Positions 26,023 to 34,562 of a stretch of 47,074 bases of DNA are shown in pieces. Each line of letters begins with the position of its first letter. Within the stretch, counting starts at the first letter, position 1. The notes below the pieces were generated by a model that was not told the DNA's origin, did no database searches, and worked only from the letters and a program-made list of their open reading frames with translations. Source of the stretch: B1SED10-16 sp046498365 (GTDB taxonomy: Bacteria; Desulfobacterota; Desulfobacteria; Desulfobacterales; Desulfosalsimonadaceae); NCBI GenBank assembly GCA_046498365.1, contig JAWOAV010000011.1:1-47074 (forward strand), written 5' to 3'. The translations under genes and the position numbers were made by a program.

Positions 26023-26773
26023 ACAAATACAACTCCATGGCTATGATAAAAGCGGTGCAGCAAAACATGAAAAAGAGGAAAAGCCAGTTTTTCCGGGATG
26101 ACGGAAACTCGGAAAGAGTGTAAAAACAGCCGTTAAAACCCCTGCACAGCATTGCCCGGTAAACCCGGTCCGCCCTTGCCGAGGCTTTTACGAAGATCAT
26201 GCCGATCATGTACGCATAGGTTTTATAACAGTGAAGGCTTGTTTTCGGGGAGAAACCCCGGATTTTTATAGAGCGCCATATTTTTTTGTATTCCTGCTCA
26301 ATGACGAAGATGTACCGGTATGTCAGGATAAACAAAAAAACAAATTTCCGGGGAAGTCCGAGGCTGTTCAAGGCGTGCCCCAATGTGGAAAAATTCATTG
26401 TCGACACCAGGGCGATAAACGCCATGATAATGGCGTTTGATTTTAGCGCAATCTGCAGCGCCAGAACAACACCCGGTTGATAGATATGTAAAAAACCGAT
26501 TGAGTAAAGGATATCCCCTTCGGCCGTGAAGGGAAGAATAATAAGAAAAGCAAAAACAAAACCGTTCACCAGGGCAAGCCTTTTTAAAACGGTTTTACCG
26601 TCCAGTCCGGCAGCCCGGACAAGTGCAAGGGAAAAGGCGGCCGAAGCGATCAGGGAGAAAAATCCGTATAAAACGGCAACCACGATGGAATATACAAGCG
26701 CCGAAACCAGGCGGAAGCGCGGATCCGTCCGATGGATAAAGGACTTTCCAACAGAAAAGGGTTCTTGCAGCAT
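26015..26773 (-). CDS. cbiQ: Cobalt/nickel ECF transporter transmembrane protein CbiQ
   Basis: 252 residues with about five or six membrane helices. CbiQ is the T-component that couples the ATPase to the substrate-binding CbiM. The two coupling-helix Ala-Arg-Gly-type motifs appear as SIKIRGFSPK and YRAMLCRGFNG. The gene starts 5 bases after the cbiM stop and overlaps cbiO by 8 bases. Confidence 0.92.
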   Translation of the reverse strand: MLQEPFSVGKSFIHRTDPRFRLVSALVYSIVVAVLYGFFSLIASAAFSLALVRAAGLDGKTVLKRLALVNGFVFAFLIILPFTAEGDILYSIGFLHIYQPGVVLALQIALKSNAIIMAFIALVSTMNFSTLGHALNSLGLPRKFVFLFILTYRYIFVIEQEYKKIWRSIKIRGFSPKTSLHCYKTYAYMIGMIFVKASARADRVYRAMLCRGFNGCFYTLSEFPSSRKNWLFLFFMFCCTAFIIAMELYLYE

Positions 26774-26778
26774 TTTTT

Positions 26779-27378
26779 TTATGCGCCCATCAGGGATGGT
26801 TGAACTTTTTTCAAAAAACCGATGCAGAACATCGTGATAATACCTTCTATGATCATCACGGGAATGTGCACGCCAATAATCAGCAGGGAAACTTCAAAAA
26901 ATTCCCGCTGTGCAAAAACGAGAAATGCCGCCATGAATATTCCGCTTAGAAAGACGGAAAAAGCGCCCCCGGAAAAACCGGCCGCAAGCGAGAGAAACGC
27001 GTTTTTCCGTAGTATCAGGGGGTGGAAAAGAAGGTGGCATAAAACAGCCGGAAGGGCCATGAGCAGTGTATTGACGCCCAAAGTGGTAATACCGCCGTAT
27101 TGAAAAAACAAGGCCTGAAGGGAAAGGGCCACCATTATGGCCGGGAAGGCCGCCCATCCAAGCAGAATGCCGATGATCCCGTTTAATATGAGATGAGCGC
27201 TGGACGGTCCGATCGGTACATGAATGAGCGATGCAACGAAAAAGGCCGCGGACAGAATCGCGGTTTTTGGGATGTCTTCGGTTTTCAGTTTTTTCAAACC
27301 GATTCCGGTTCCGGCAACCGCAAATGCTGCACCGGAAGCAAGCACCGGCCATGTCAGAATACCTTCGCTGAGGTGCAT
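26779..27378 (-). CDS. cbiM: Cobalt/nickel ECF transporter substrate-specific component CbiM
   Basis: 199 residues, mostly hydrophobic. The N-terminus MHLSEGILTW matches the CbiM/NikM pattern in which the amino terminus and His2 coordinate the metal. PIGPSSAHLILNG and QALFFQYGGITTLGVNT are family motifs. No cbiN or other small partner gene lies beside it, so the transporter appears to be a minimal MQO system. Cobalt and nickel cannot be told apart here. Confidence 0.92.
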   Translation of the reverse strand: MHLSEGILTWPVLASGAAFAVAGTGIGLKKLKTEDIPKTAILSAAFFVASLIHVPIGPSSAHLILNGIIGILLGWAAFPAIMVALSLQALFFQYGGITTLGVNTLLMALPAVLCHLLFHPLILRKNAFLSLAAGFSGGAFSVFLSGIFMAAFLVFAQREFFEVSLLIIGVHIPVMIIEGIITMFCIGFLKKVQPSLMGA

Positions 27379-27494
27379 GGAATATATACCTGGGAAAAAC
27401 GTTTTTTTTGATTTCTTGACAGCGTATTTTTAAACTGATTGATTCACTTTGATTTTTGTTTTATTATTGGTTTTCGTGGTCTGCCGGCAAAAAA

Positions 27495-27562
27495 AAACCA
27501 CAAGTCCATCGTATCCCGATCCTGCCCGTTACCGCATGGGGAGTACGCTGCCTTCGTGGTTT
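27495..27562 (-). ncRNA. Candidate structured leader of cbiMQO
   Basis: On the minus strand AAACCAC (27556-27562) can pair with GTGGTTT (27495-27501), enclosing a GC-rich, branched 54-base interior that includes an ATCG/CGAT hairpin. The 3' strand runs straight into a T tract (27489-27497), as in a terminator. About 10 bases on, GACCACGAAAACC (27468-27480) repeats the first strand. The whole lies 117-184 bases upstream of cbiM, so it could be an attenuator or riboswitch. I do not recognise the cobalamin or NiCo consensus. The rest of 27379-27752 holds no gene. Confidence 0.35.
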
Positions 27563-27617
27563 GTTTATCCGGAAAAAGAATATATGGTATATATAAATAG
27601 ACTTGTGAAATTATGCA

Positions 27618-27646
27618 GCGGGCTTCTTGCCCGCGATTTTGTTTTT
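27618..27646 (+). terminator. Terminator-like hairpin upstream of mrcA
   Basis: GCGGGC (27618-27623) pairs with GCCCGC (27629-27634) around a five-base loop and is followed by GATTTTGTTTTT. It ends about 107 bases before the penicillin-binding protein gene, so it could end a short plus-strand transcript or attenuate the mrcA leader. Confidence 0.45.
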
Positions 27647-27752
27647 GAGTAAAATGTTTTTGAGATAAAATCAAGAAATAAATGTAAAAAGAGGAAGGAA
27701 TGCAAAAACGGACCTGTTTTTTATATGGCCGGTTTGCAGGGGAAAAAGAATC

Positions 27753-30110
27753 ATGGGGCAGGTTTTTAAATTTTTTGTAAAAGCGGTTTTTCATCTACTA
27801 TGGATTGGCGCGGTGGCAGGCATTGCCGCTGCCGCAGGCGCGTATTACTATTTCAGCAAGGACCTTCCTGTCATCACCACCCTTGAGGAATACAACCCGC
27901 CGGTGGTAACGACGTTTTATTCGGATGACGGCCGTAAAATCGCAGAATTTTTTGATGAAAGACGCTTTGTCATTGAGATGTCCGAAATGCCCGCCCACCT
28001 TGTTCATGCGTTTATCGCGGCAGAGGATTCCCGTTTTTACGAGCACGAGGGTGTGGACATATACAGCATTGCCAGGGCATTTATAAAGAACATAGAAGCC
28101 GGGACCGTGGTGCAGGGCGGCAGCACCATTACACAGCAGGTGGCAAAATCCTTTTTCCTGACTCCCGAACGCAGTTACGCCCGCAAAATAAAAGAAGCGA
28201 TCCTGGCATACCGGATCGACCGGTATTTTACAAAGGATGAAATTCTTTTTCTGTATCTGAACCAGATATACCTGGGAAACGGGGCATACGGCGTCGAAGC
28301 CGCCGCAAGGCGCTATTTTGGAAAAACCGCAGGGGAACTTACCCTTGCCGAAAGCGCAATGCTTGCCGGGTTGACCAGTGCACCGAGCCGCTATTCCCCG
28401 AACAATCACCCGGACCGGGCCAAGAGCCGCCAGATCTACGTGTTAAACAGAATGGCGGAGCACGATTTTATAAACGCCAGGGAAAGCGAAGAAGCCATTA
28501 CCGAAGCAATCGAGATACTCCCCCGGAGAAGCCTTTTCACGGAAAGGGTGCCGTATTATTCTGAGCACGTCAGGCGGATTGTGGAAAACCTTTACGGCAG
28601 GGAGATGCTTTACAGGGGCGGGCTCCACGTGTATACGAACGTCAATATAGAAATGCAGGAGGCGGCGCGAAACGCCGTGGAAAAAGGATTGCGGGATCTT
28701 GACAAGCGGCGGGGATACCGCGGGCCCATAAAAAATCTGGAAAACCGCGAAATAGAGGACTTCAGCCGCAGTCTTCAGCAGACTATCGAGAGCGAGCCCC
28801 TTGAACCGGGAAGGATAACCCAGGGAGTAGTGATCGAGGTAGATGATTCAAAAAATATCGTCACGGTTCGAATCGGCAACGAAAGAGGGACGATCCCCCT
28901 GGAAGACATGCGCTGGGCGCGCCGTCCCGATCCTGAAGTTCCGTACGGAAATGTTTCTGTGCAGCACCCAGGGGATGTTTTGCAGAAAGGCGACGTAATC
29001 GAAGTAAGAATCAAGGAGCAGGAAGCCTCCCGGAGCGGCGAATGGAAACTGGCCCTGGAGCAGACCCCCGATGTCCAATCCGCCCTTTTGTCCATGGCGC
29101 CGGAAAGCGGCAGCGTGAAGAGCATGATCGGCGGATGGGATTTTTTAAACAGCCAGTTCAACCGGGCGGTGCAATCGCTCAGGCAGCCCGGATCCGCCTT
29201 CAAGCCGATTATTTATGCGGCCGCCATCGACCGCGGGTATACGCCGGCAACGACCATAGCGGATACGCCCGTAGTTTATGAGGATACCGAACAGGATTTC
29301 ACCTGGAAACCCAGAAATTACGACAACACCTTTCATGGCTTCACCCTTTTGCGGGACGGACTCATCCATTCCAGAAATGTGATTACCGTAAAGATCGTTC
29401 AGGATATCGGCATTTCGTATCTGGTGGAATATGCGCAAAAACTGGGTATCGAAAGCCATTTGGAAAGAGATCTTTCCCTGGCGCTGGGTTCATCGGGAAT
29501 GTCCCTGCTCGAACTTGTGGGCGCATACGCCGTTTTTGCCAACCAGGGGGAAAAAGTTGAACCACAATTCATAAACCGGATCGAGGACAGAAGGGGCAAC
29601 GTCCTTTACCTGGCAGATCCCCAGCCGGAAAGGGTGATTGAAAAAAGCACCGCCTACATCCTCACCCACATGATGGAACAGGTTGTCCAGGAAGGGACAG
29701 GCTGGCGGTTGAAAGCCCTGAACCGGCCGGCCGCCGGCAAGACAGGAACGACAAACAATCTCCAGGATGCGTGGTTTGTCGGTTATACGCCGGAGTATGT
29801 AACCGGCGTGTGGGTCGGTATGGACAACAATGAACCCCTGGGCGCAAGGGAAACCGGCTCCCGCGCGGCAGCCCCCATATGGCTTGACTACATGCAGACG
29901 GTTTTGAAAGATACGCCCCGACGGTTTTTTTCGGTACCCGACAGCGTGGTTTTTGCCAAAATCGATGCGGATACCGGGTTGCTGCCCATCGATCAATCCA
30001 GAAAAGTCATCTACGAATGCTTTAAGGAAGGCACTGTTCCGCGGCAGCAAACCCCGATGTCCGACGCCGTCACGGAATCAGAGGATTTTTTCCGAAAAGG
30101 AATTCAGTAG
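27753..30110 (+). CDS. mrcA: Class A penicillin-binding protein (PBP1A type)
   Basis: 785 residues. It is a bifunctional peptidoglycan synthase with glycosyltransferase and transpeptidase activities, anchored by one N-terminal helix (residues about 11-33). The GT51 domain has the catalytic Glu91 in EDSRFYEHEG and GGSTITQQVAK. The transpeptidase has the nucleophile Ser481 in SAFK, SRN in HSRNV and Lys663 in KTGT. The insertion between the two domains includes an OB-like segment (GRITQGVVIEVDDSKN), as in PBP1a. It is monocistronic, with a hairpin overlapping the stop codon. Confidence 0.95.
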   Translation: MGQVFKFFVKAVFHLLWIGAVAGIAAAAGAYYYFSKDLPVITTLEEYNPPVVTTFYSDDGRKIAEFFDERRFVIEMSEMPAHLVHAFIAAEDSRFYEHEGVDIYSIARAFIKNIEAGTVVQGGSTITQQVAKSFFLTPERSYARKIKEAILAYRIDRYFTKDEILFLYLNQIYLGNGAYGVEAAARRYFGKTAGELTLAESAMLAGLTSAPSRYSPNNHPDRAKSRQIYVLNRMAEHDFINARESEEAITEAIEILPRRSLFTERVPYYSEHVRRIVENLYGREMLYRGGLHVYTNVNIEMQEAARNAVEKGLRDLDKRRGYRGPIKNLENREIEDFSRSLQQTIESEPLEPGRITQGVVIEVDDSKNIVTVRIGNERGTIPLEDMRWARRPDPEVPYGNVSVQHPGDVLQKGDVIEVRIKEQEASRSGEWKLALEQTPDVQSALLSMAPESGSVKSMIGGWDFLNSQFNRAVQSLRQPGSAFKPIIYAAAIDRGYTPATTIADTPVVYEDTEQDFTWKPRNYDNTFHGFTLLRDGLIHSRNVITVKIVQDIGISYLVEYAQKLGIESHLERDLSLALGSSGMSLLELVGAYAVFANQGEKVEPQFINRIEDRRGNVLYLADPQPERVIEKSTAYILTHMMEQVVQEGTGWRLKALNRPAAGKTGTTNNLQDAWFVGYTPEYVTGVWVGMDNNEPLGARETGSRAAAPIWLDYMQTVLKDTPRRFFSVPDSVVFAKIDADTGLLPIDQSRKVIYECFKEGTVPRQQTPMSDAVTESEDFFRKGIQ

Positions 30111-30147
30111 CACCCGTCTTGAAATCCAAATTTCCAGACGGGTGCTA
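30108..30147 (+). terminator. Perfect 12-bp hairpin at the end of mrcA
   Basis: TAGCACCCGTCT, beginning with the mrcA stop codon itself (30108-30119), pairs exactly with AGACGGGTGCTA (30136-30147). The loop adds a further GAAAT/ATTTC pairing. No U tract follows. It may act in termination or mRNA stability. Confidence 0.55.
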
Positions 30148-30170
30148 TCCGGTCGGATTATCCTTGATGA

Positions 30171-30313
30171 GCTCGTAAAAAATCGCGATCGGAGGGCCTT
30201 GTAAAAAGTTCAAGATCAAGGCTTGCGCAATCTCGAAGAATGCAGCGTACTTAGCGTACGTGAAATTCTGAGAGATTGTGCGTAACGCAGATATTGGACT
30301 TTTTACATGGCCG
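30171..30313 (+). repeat. Conserved-flank inverted repeat, TGCGCAATC-arm type
   Basis: It opens CTCGTAAAAAATCGCGATCG, then left flank TTCAAGATCAAGGC. The left arm TTGCGCAATCTC...GAAGAAT, a GTAC-TTAGC-GTAC core and the right arm ATTCT...GAGATTGTGCG follow, and it closes with right flank AACGCAGATATTGGACTTTTT-like sequence. It is the closest relative of the copy at 42463-42610, with several paired arm changes. It fills the gap between mrcA and the convergent hydrolase gene. Confidence 0.8.
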
Positions 30314-30919
30314 TCATCCTTGGGAAGCCCCGTTTTCGGTCGCCGCTGCATACAGGGCAAGCACATCTTTTACAAACCGTTCCGGGTAATCGAGGTAGGC
30401 CGGGTGAGAAGCGTTTTTGTAGATGTTTAGCGCTGTATTGAATCGCCGGGAGAGTTTTTTCATTTCATTGGCCGAAACGATATTGTCGCCGTCCCCGTAA
30501 ACGATGGAAACCTTGGCACGTAAATCCGGATAATGCTTTACCAGGTCTTCCTGCATGCTCATAACGGGGGCCGCCAGAAGCAGGCCGCGCACCGGATAGG
30601 TCACGCTGTATTTCAACGCGATATACCCGCCGAGGCTTGCTCCTACAAGAACAGGCTCCTTCCCTGCGATGGAGGAAATAATCGAGATGTTTTTCTCCGC
30701 GGAAGTTGTCCGTGGAGAGCATTCGCTGATTTTGCCGTAGGGCATATCAACGGCTTTGAAAGGAATATTGCGCTGCTCCAGCACCCGGAGCAGTCCGATT
30801 TCATTCCACACGTCGCTTGTAAACATGTACCCGTGAAGAAAAATGATGGGTGAACCCTTCCCCTTGTTGGATATCATGCGGCATTGATAGTTCCGGATAT
30901 CGACCGTCTCGTCTTTCAT
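30314..30919 (-). CDS. Alpha/beta hydrolase
   Basis: 201 residues, a short alpha/beta-hydrolase fold without signal peptide. The oxyanion-hole motif HGYMF (residues 29-33), the nucleophile elbow GASLGG, the acid in YGDGDNIV and the base in NASHPAYL give a complete Ser-Asp-His triad. The small size, without a cap domain, resembles carboxylesterases or thioesterases. The substrate cannot be inferred. The gene is monocistronic; its stop lies at the edge of a repeat. Confidence 0.85.
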   Translation of the reverse strand: MKDETVDIRNYQCRMISNKGKGSPIIFLHGYMFTSDVWNEIGLLRVLEQRNIPFKAVDMPYGKISECSPRTTSAEKNISIISSIAGKEPVLVGASLGGYIALKYSVTYPVRGLLLAAPVMSMQEDLVKHYPDLRAKVSIVYGDGDNIVSANEMKKLSRRFNTALNIYKNASHPAYLDYPERFVKDVLALYAAATENGASQG

Positions 30920-31177
30920 GTTCCCTGATTCTGTTGTCCTTGATTTGATAGAGAGGCAATGGTGAAATTCAAGTTACTTTTTATATACCCGTTTTAAAAA
31001 AATCAATGTTTAATATCGTGATTGTACGGCCAGACAAATAAGATGAACTCCAAGCTATCTCAAAATTCGGATTTCGTTTTATCCGCTTGTTTGAATTTGG
31101 TTTTTTCGGGATCGAAATCAAAATCGGTTTCTATAAGTCCTTTGCATTTATCGACACATAATGATCAGGAGAACCTC

Positions 31178-31234
31178 GTAGGGGCACCCCTTGCGGGTGC
31201 CCGGATTCCGGGCACCCGCAAGGGGTGCCCCTAC
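31178..31234. repeat. Perfect 27-bp palindrome with 3-base loop
   Basis: The left arm (31178-31204, starting GTAGGGGCACCCCTTGC) is exactly complementary to the right arm (31208-31234), separated only by ATT. The arms are very GC rich, so the hairpin would be extremely stable in either strand. A degenerate single-arm copy lies at 23400-23434, showing that it belongs to a dispersed family. Confidence 0.9.
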
Positions 31235-31387
31235 GGGTCCACATTCTGTGGCAATATTTATCGTGTCTATACAAGAATGCAAAAATTAAAATCCACAGGA
31301 CACGACATCTTTTTTTAAAATATTCTTTTCTTCGATTGCGATTTCGATCCAACAAATTGCGCCAAAAAACAATTTTGACATACGTTT

Positions 31388-31478
31388 TCGTAAAAGTCGC
31401 GATCGGACGGCCTTGTAAAAAAGTTCAAGATCAAGGTTGGTCCATGTTCCCCGTTTTTTCGGATACGGGGAACATGGA
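31388..31478 (+). repeat. Left-flank repeat fragment joined to a different hairpin
   Basis: CGTAAAAGTCGCGATCGGACG and GTTCAAGATCAAGG match the left part of the repeats at 30171, 34388 and 42463. Instead of their arms, a perfect 14-bp hairpin follows: TCCATGTTCCCCGT (31441-31454) with ACGGGGAACATGGA (31465-31478). The right flank is missing. Confidence 0.65.
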
Positions 31479-32162
31479 TTGGGCGGTGTGATGAAGGGGA
31501 AAGGGGATAAACAGATGGGATGGCGTTTTTTTGGCGTTGCGGGCACGGGTTCGCGCCCTTCTGGACAATCGAAAAAAAAGTTTTTTGGCCTCCTTTTTGA
31601 TTTTTGGTTGTCCGTAATAAAGATAGGAACAAAAAAGCAAAAAAAATGCCATGTACGGGACTCCAGCCTTTTTTTTCTTATAAACAATTGTTTTATTGGT
31701 TTTTTTTAATTTACCATACAGACGGAAACAGTCCCCGGAAGGAAGCCGAAGCGCCGGGGAAGGTATGTTTTACTATACAGGGGTGTTCGATAGGTGACAG
31801 GTCGGCGCGCCGTGCCATGGCCTTTACCGGCGCAAAGAGACGTGGCCGTCTCTTGAAATAAGGTTTTTCGCGGGAAAACCGCTTTCCGTCAGACAATTTG
31901 TACGGCAAGGCCGGACAAAAAGCAACAAAATTGCCCCGTGCATCTATGGGCGCTTTACACCGGGTTTATGAATCAATCGCCTGTTATTTCGACAACCTCT
32001 TTGACAAACGCCGGCCGGTAATATAATTTCAATACGATGAATTTTCCGGGAGCCTGGATCGCCCGGCACCCTGTGGCGAAACAGCGTATCCCCGGAGTTG
32101 CGGCAACAGGTTCGCGCACCCATATACGCAGAAATAAGACAGAATCCTTCAGGAAAGGCATT

Positions 32163-34355
32163 ATGGACGAGAACAGGGATACACAAAAGAACCAGGCGGA
32201 TGAAACCGTATTCACCGAATGGGAAGCCAAACAGTTTTTGCGCCGCTGGCATGTTCCGGTGGTGGCGGAAAGCATTGCCGAAGATATTTCTGCAGCGGTC
32301 GCGGCGGCGGAAAAAATCGGTTTTCCCGTGGTGCTCAAGGGGCTTGGAAAAACCCTGCTGCACAAGACCGAAAAAGGCCTTGTTTGTACGAATCTAACCG
32401 GCAGAACCGCTGTTGAGCAGGCGGCGGCGGGAATTGCCGAAAGAGCGGGGAGCGGTCTTGAGGGATTTCTCGTAGCGCCGCAGGTTGCCGGAAAAAGAGA
32501 GCTGGTGACGGGCGTTTTCACGGACAAACAGTACGGCCCCGTGATCATGTTCGGCCTGGGCGGCGTGTTCACCGAGGTCTTGTCCGATGTCAGCTTCCGC
32601 CTGCTCCCTCTTTCCAGGTCCGATGCATTGCACATGATCGAGGATATCCGATACGTAAAAATTCTGGAGGCGTTTCGGGGAGAGCAAGCGGCAGACAAGG
32701 AGGCACTGGTTGACATCCTGGTGAACCTTTCGGCAATGGTCATGGAAAACCCGGATATACGGGAAGTCGATATCAATCCGCTTATTATAACCCCACGGGG
32801 AGAGCCGGTCGCGGTTGATGCGTTGATCATCAAGGGGGCCCGGAAAAAGGAAGAATCCTATCTCCCCCCGGTGGAGCCCGGCATTGTTGGATCGTTTTTT
32901 TACCCCAAATCCGTTGCTTTCGTGGGCGCCTCCGCCCGGCTGGGGAAATGGGGATACACGCTTCTGACCAACACCTTCGGGGGCGGTTTTGCGGGGGATG
33001 TTTATCTCGTAAACCCCAGGGGGGGTGAAATTGCCGGTCGACCCGTATATCCTTCCCTCACCGATATCCCGGGGCGGGTGGACATGGCCGTGGTTACCAT
33101 TCCCGCCCGGAAAGTATTCGACCTGATACCGGAGATGGCGGCCAAAAATATTTCCAGTATGCTTTTGATTGCGTCGGGTTTTGGGGAAACCGGGGAAGAA
33201 GGGCTCCGCCTGGAGCAGGCGCTTGTGGAAAAAGCCCGCGAGGCCGGTATTTTCATCATCGGTCCGAACACCATGGGGATCTGCAATCCCCATGTCGATT
33301 TCTACTGTACCGGCATGCATGTCCGCCCGGCGGCCGGCAGCGTGGGCGCCGTGGCCCAGTCGGGAAACATCGGCGTCCAGCTGCTCGGGTTTGCGGAACT
33401 CCAGGGAATCGGCATCCGCGGTTTTTGCGGCTCGGGAAACGAAGCCATGATCACCATGGAGGATTACCTTGAGGCGTTCGAGGTTGATCCGCTGACCGAA
33501 ACGGTGATGCTTTATGTGGAAAGCGTAAAAAACGGCCGGCGGTTTTACGAAAGCGCCCGGCGGGTCGGACGGAAAAAACCTGTTGTGCTCCTCAAGGGGG
33601 GGCAGACCGAAGCAGGCTCCAGGGCCGCATCGAGCCACACCGGCGCCATGGCCTCCGATACCAGGGTGTTCAATGCCGTATGCCGCCAGGCCGGCATCGT
33701 TAAAGTGGAAAAGCCCATGGACCTGCTGGACCTGTCCGCCGCGTTTTCCGCACTGCCACTGCCCGAGGGCAACCGCGTGGGGATAATGACCCTGGGCGGG
33801 GGATGGGGGGTGGTTACCTCAGATCTCTGCGAGCATTACCACCTTGCCGTGCCCGAGCTTTCCGCGGAATTGATCGGCGCCATAGATCAAATCCTGCCGC
33901 CGTTCTGGAGCCGTGCGAACCCCGTGGACCTTGTGGGGGAAAACGATCCGGATATTCCCCTGTTCGTCATGGAGGAGCTGATGAAATGGGACGGATGCGA
34001 CGCGGTGATCAATCTGGGCATTGTGGGGCGCCGGCACATGCTTTCCCGGATGGCGGATTCTATCCGGAAAGCAGACCCGGAAACCCCCGCCTCCTTCATG
34101 GAAATGGTGCTGGAAAAGCTCGATGACTTCGAGGAAAAATACATGAAGCATCTGGTGTCGCTGATGGAAAAATATAAAAAACCGGTGCTGGGCGTGAACA
34201 TCCTCCGCGGTGAAAAAGACAGAACGGTCTATTCCTTCGAAGGTGCGCGCCACAAGGCGGTTTTTTTCCCCACCCCGGAACAGGCGGTCCGCTCCCTGGC
34301 CCGGATGTATGAATACCGGCGGTTTCTACAAAGAGAAGAGGCGGAGGCCATGTAA
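32163..34355 (+). CDS. ADP-forming acyl-CoA (acetyl-CoA) synthetase, beta-alpha fusion
   Basis: 730 residues. The family makes ATP from ADP and phosphate while converting acyl-CoA to acid, or runs in reverse. An ATP-grasp (beta) domain comes first (residues about 15-235: GFPVVLKGLGKTLLHKT, ELVTGVFTDKQYGPVIMFGLGG, EVDINPLI). The CoA-binding and ligase (alpha) domains follow (PKSVAFVGASARLGKWG, and AASSHTGAMASD with the phosphohistidine). Both subunits are thus in one chain in beta-alpha order; alpha-beta is the more common fusion. The start at 32163 has AGGAAAGG upstream; an ATG at 32037 lacks one. The acyl substrate is unknown. Confidence 0.9.
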   Translation: MDENRDTQKNQADETVFTEWEAKQFLRRWHVPVVAESIAEDISAAVAAAEKIGFPVVLKGLGKTLLHKTEKGLVCTNLTGRTAVEQAAAGIAERAGSGLEGFLVAPQVAGKRELVTGVFTDKQYGPVIMFGLGGVFTEVLSDVSFRLLPLSRSDALHMIEDIRYVKILEAFRGEQAADKEALVDILVNLSAMVMENPDIREVDINPLIITPRGEPVAVDALIIKGARKKEESYLPPVEPGIVGSFFYPKSVAFVGASARLGKWGYTLLTNTFGGGFAGDVYLVNPRGGEIAGRPVYPSLTDIPGRVDMAVVTIPARKVFDLIPEMAAKNISSMLLIASGFGETGEEGLRLEQALVEKAREAGIFIIGPNTMGICNPHVDFYCTGMHVRPAAGSVGAVAQSGNIGVQLLGFAELQGIGIRGFCGSGNEAMITMEDYLEAFEVDPLTETVMLYVESVKNGRRFYESARRVGRKKPVVLLKGGQTEAGSRAASSHTGAMASDTRVFNAVCRQAGIVKVEKPMDLLDLSAAFSALPLPEGNRVGIMTLGGGWGVVTSDLCEHYHLAVPELSAELIGAIDQILPPFWSRANPVDLVGENDPDIPLFVMEELMKWDGCDAVINLGIVGRRHMLSRMADSIRKADPETPASFMEMVLEKLDDFEEKYMKHLVSLMEKYKKPVLGVNILRGEKDRTVYSFEGARHKAVFFPTPEQAVRSLARMYEYRRFLQREEAEAM

Positions 34356-34387
34356 CTTTTTTTGGAAAGCAAAAAGCAATAATGATA

Positions 34388-34480
34388 AACTCGTAAAGTC
34401 TTGATCAGACGGCTTTGAAAAAAGTTCAAGATCAAGGCGCGTACAATTTTTGAAGAATTTCACGTACGGCTGAGTACTAT
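34388..34480 (+). repeat. Conserved-flank inverted repeat, 3'-truncated copy
   Basis: It has the TCGTAAAGTCTTGATCAGACG opening, AAAGTTCAAGATCAAGGC and the left arm GCGTACAATTTTTGAAGAAT, then CACGTACGGCTGAGTACTAT. The right arm and right flank are missing. It lies directly downstream of the acyl-CoA synthetase gene. The gap 34356-34914 contains this, the 34563 element and a short tandem repeat, and no gene. Confidence 0.7.
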
Positions 34481-34562
34481 AAGTGCCTATGGCTGCGGTT
34501 GGGGACAAGACGCAGCAGCCATCTTGAGCTGACAAGGCCTGAAAAGGATTTTACTATAATGG

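Larger units (their letters stand above)
30920..32162. other. Long repeat-rich intergenic region
   Basis: No gene can be supported in these 1243 bases; the short open frames have no ribosome sites and lie in repeats or A/T-rich runs. Contents in order are an AGCTATCTCAAAA repeat edge (near 31049), a perfect palindrome (31178-31234), a left-flank repeat fragment with a hairpin (31388-31478) and a T-rich stretch (31560-31720). A hairpin-rich part follows at 31730-31960: CCCCGG/CCGGGG, AGAGACG/CGTCTCT at 31836-31853, and GGTTTT/AAAACC competing with GCGG/CCGC at 31862-31882. The last part leads into the acyl-CoA synthetase gene and should hold its promoter. Confidence 0.6.

Noticed and set aside
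27379..27752. Cobalamin riboswitch before cbiM
   Set aside because: The conserved B12-box and core motifs were looked for on both strands and not found; only an unassigned structure remains.
31973..32833. A 286-codon minus-strand frame opposite the start of the acyl-CoA synthetase
   Set aside because: The sense strand encodes a clear ATP-grasp domain; the antisense product is serine-rich and without motifs.
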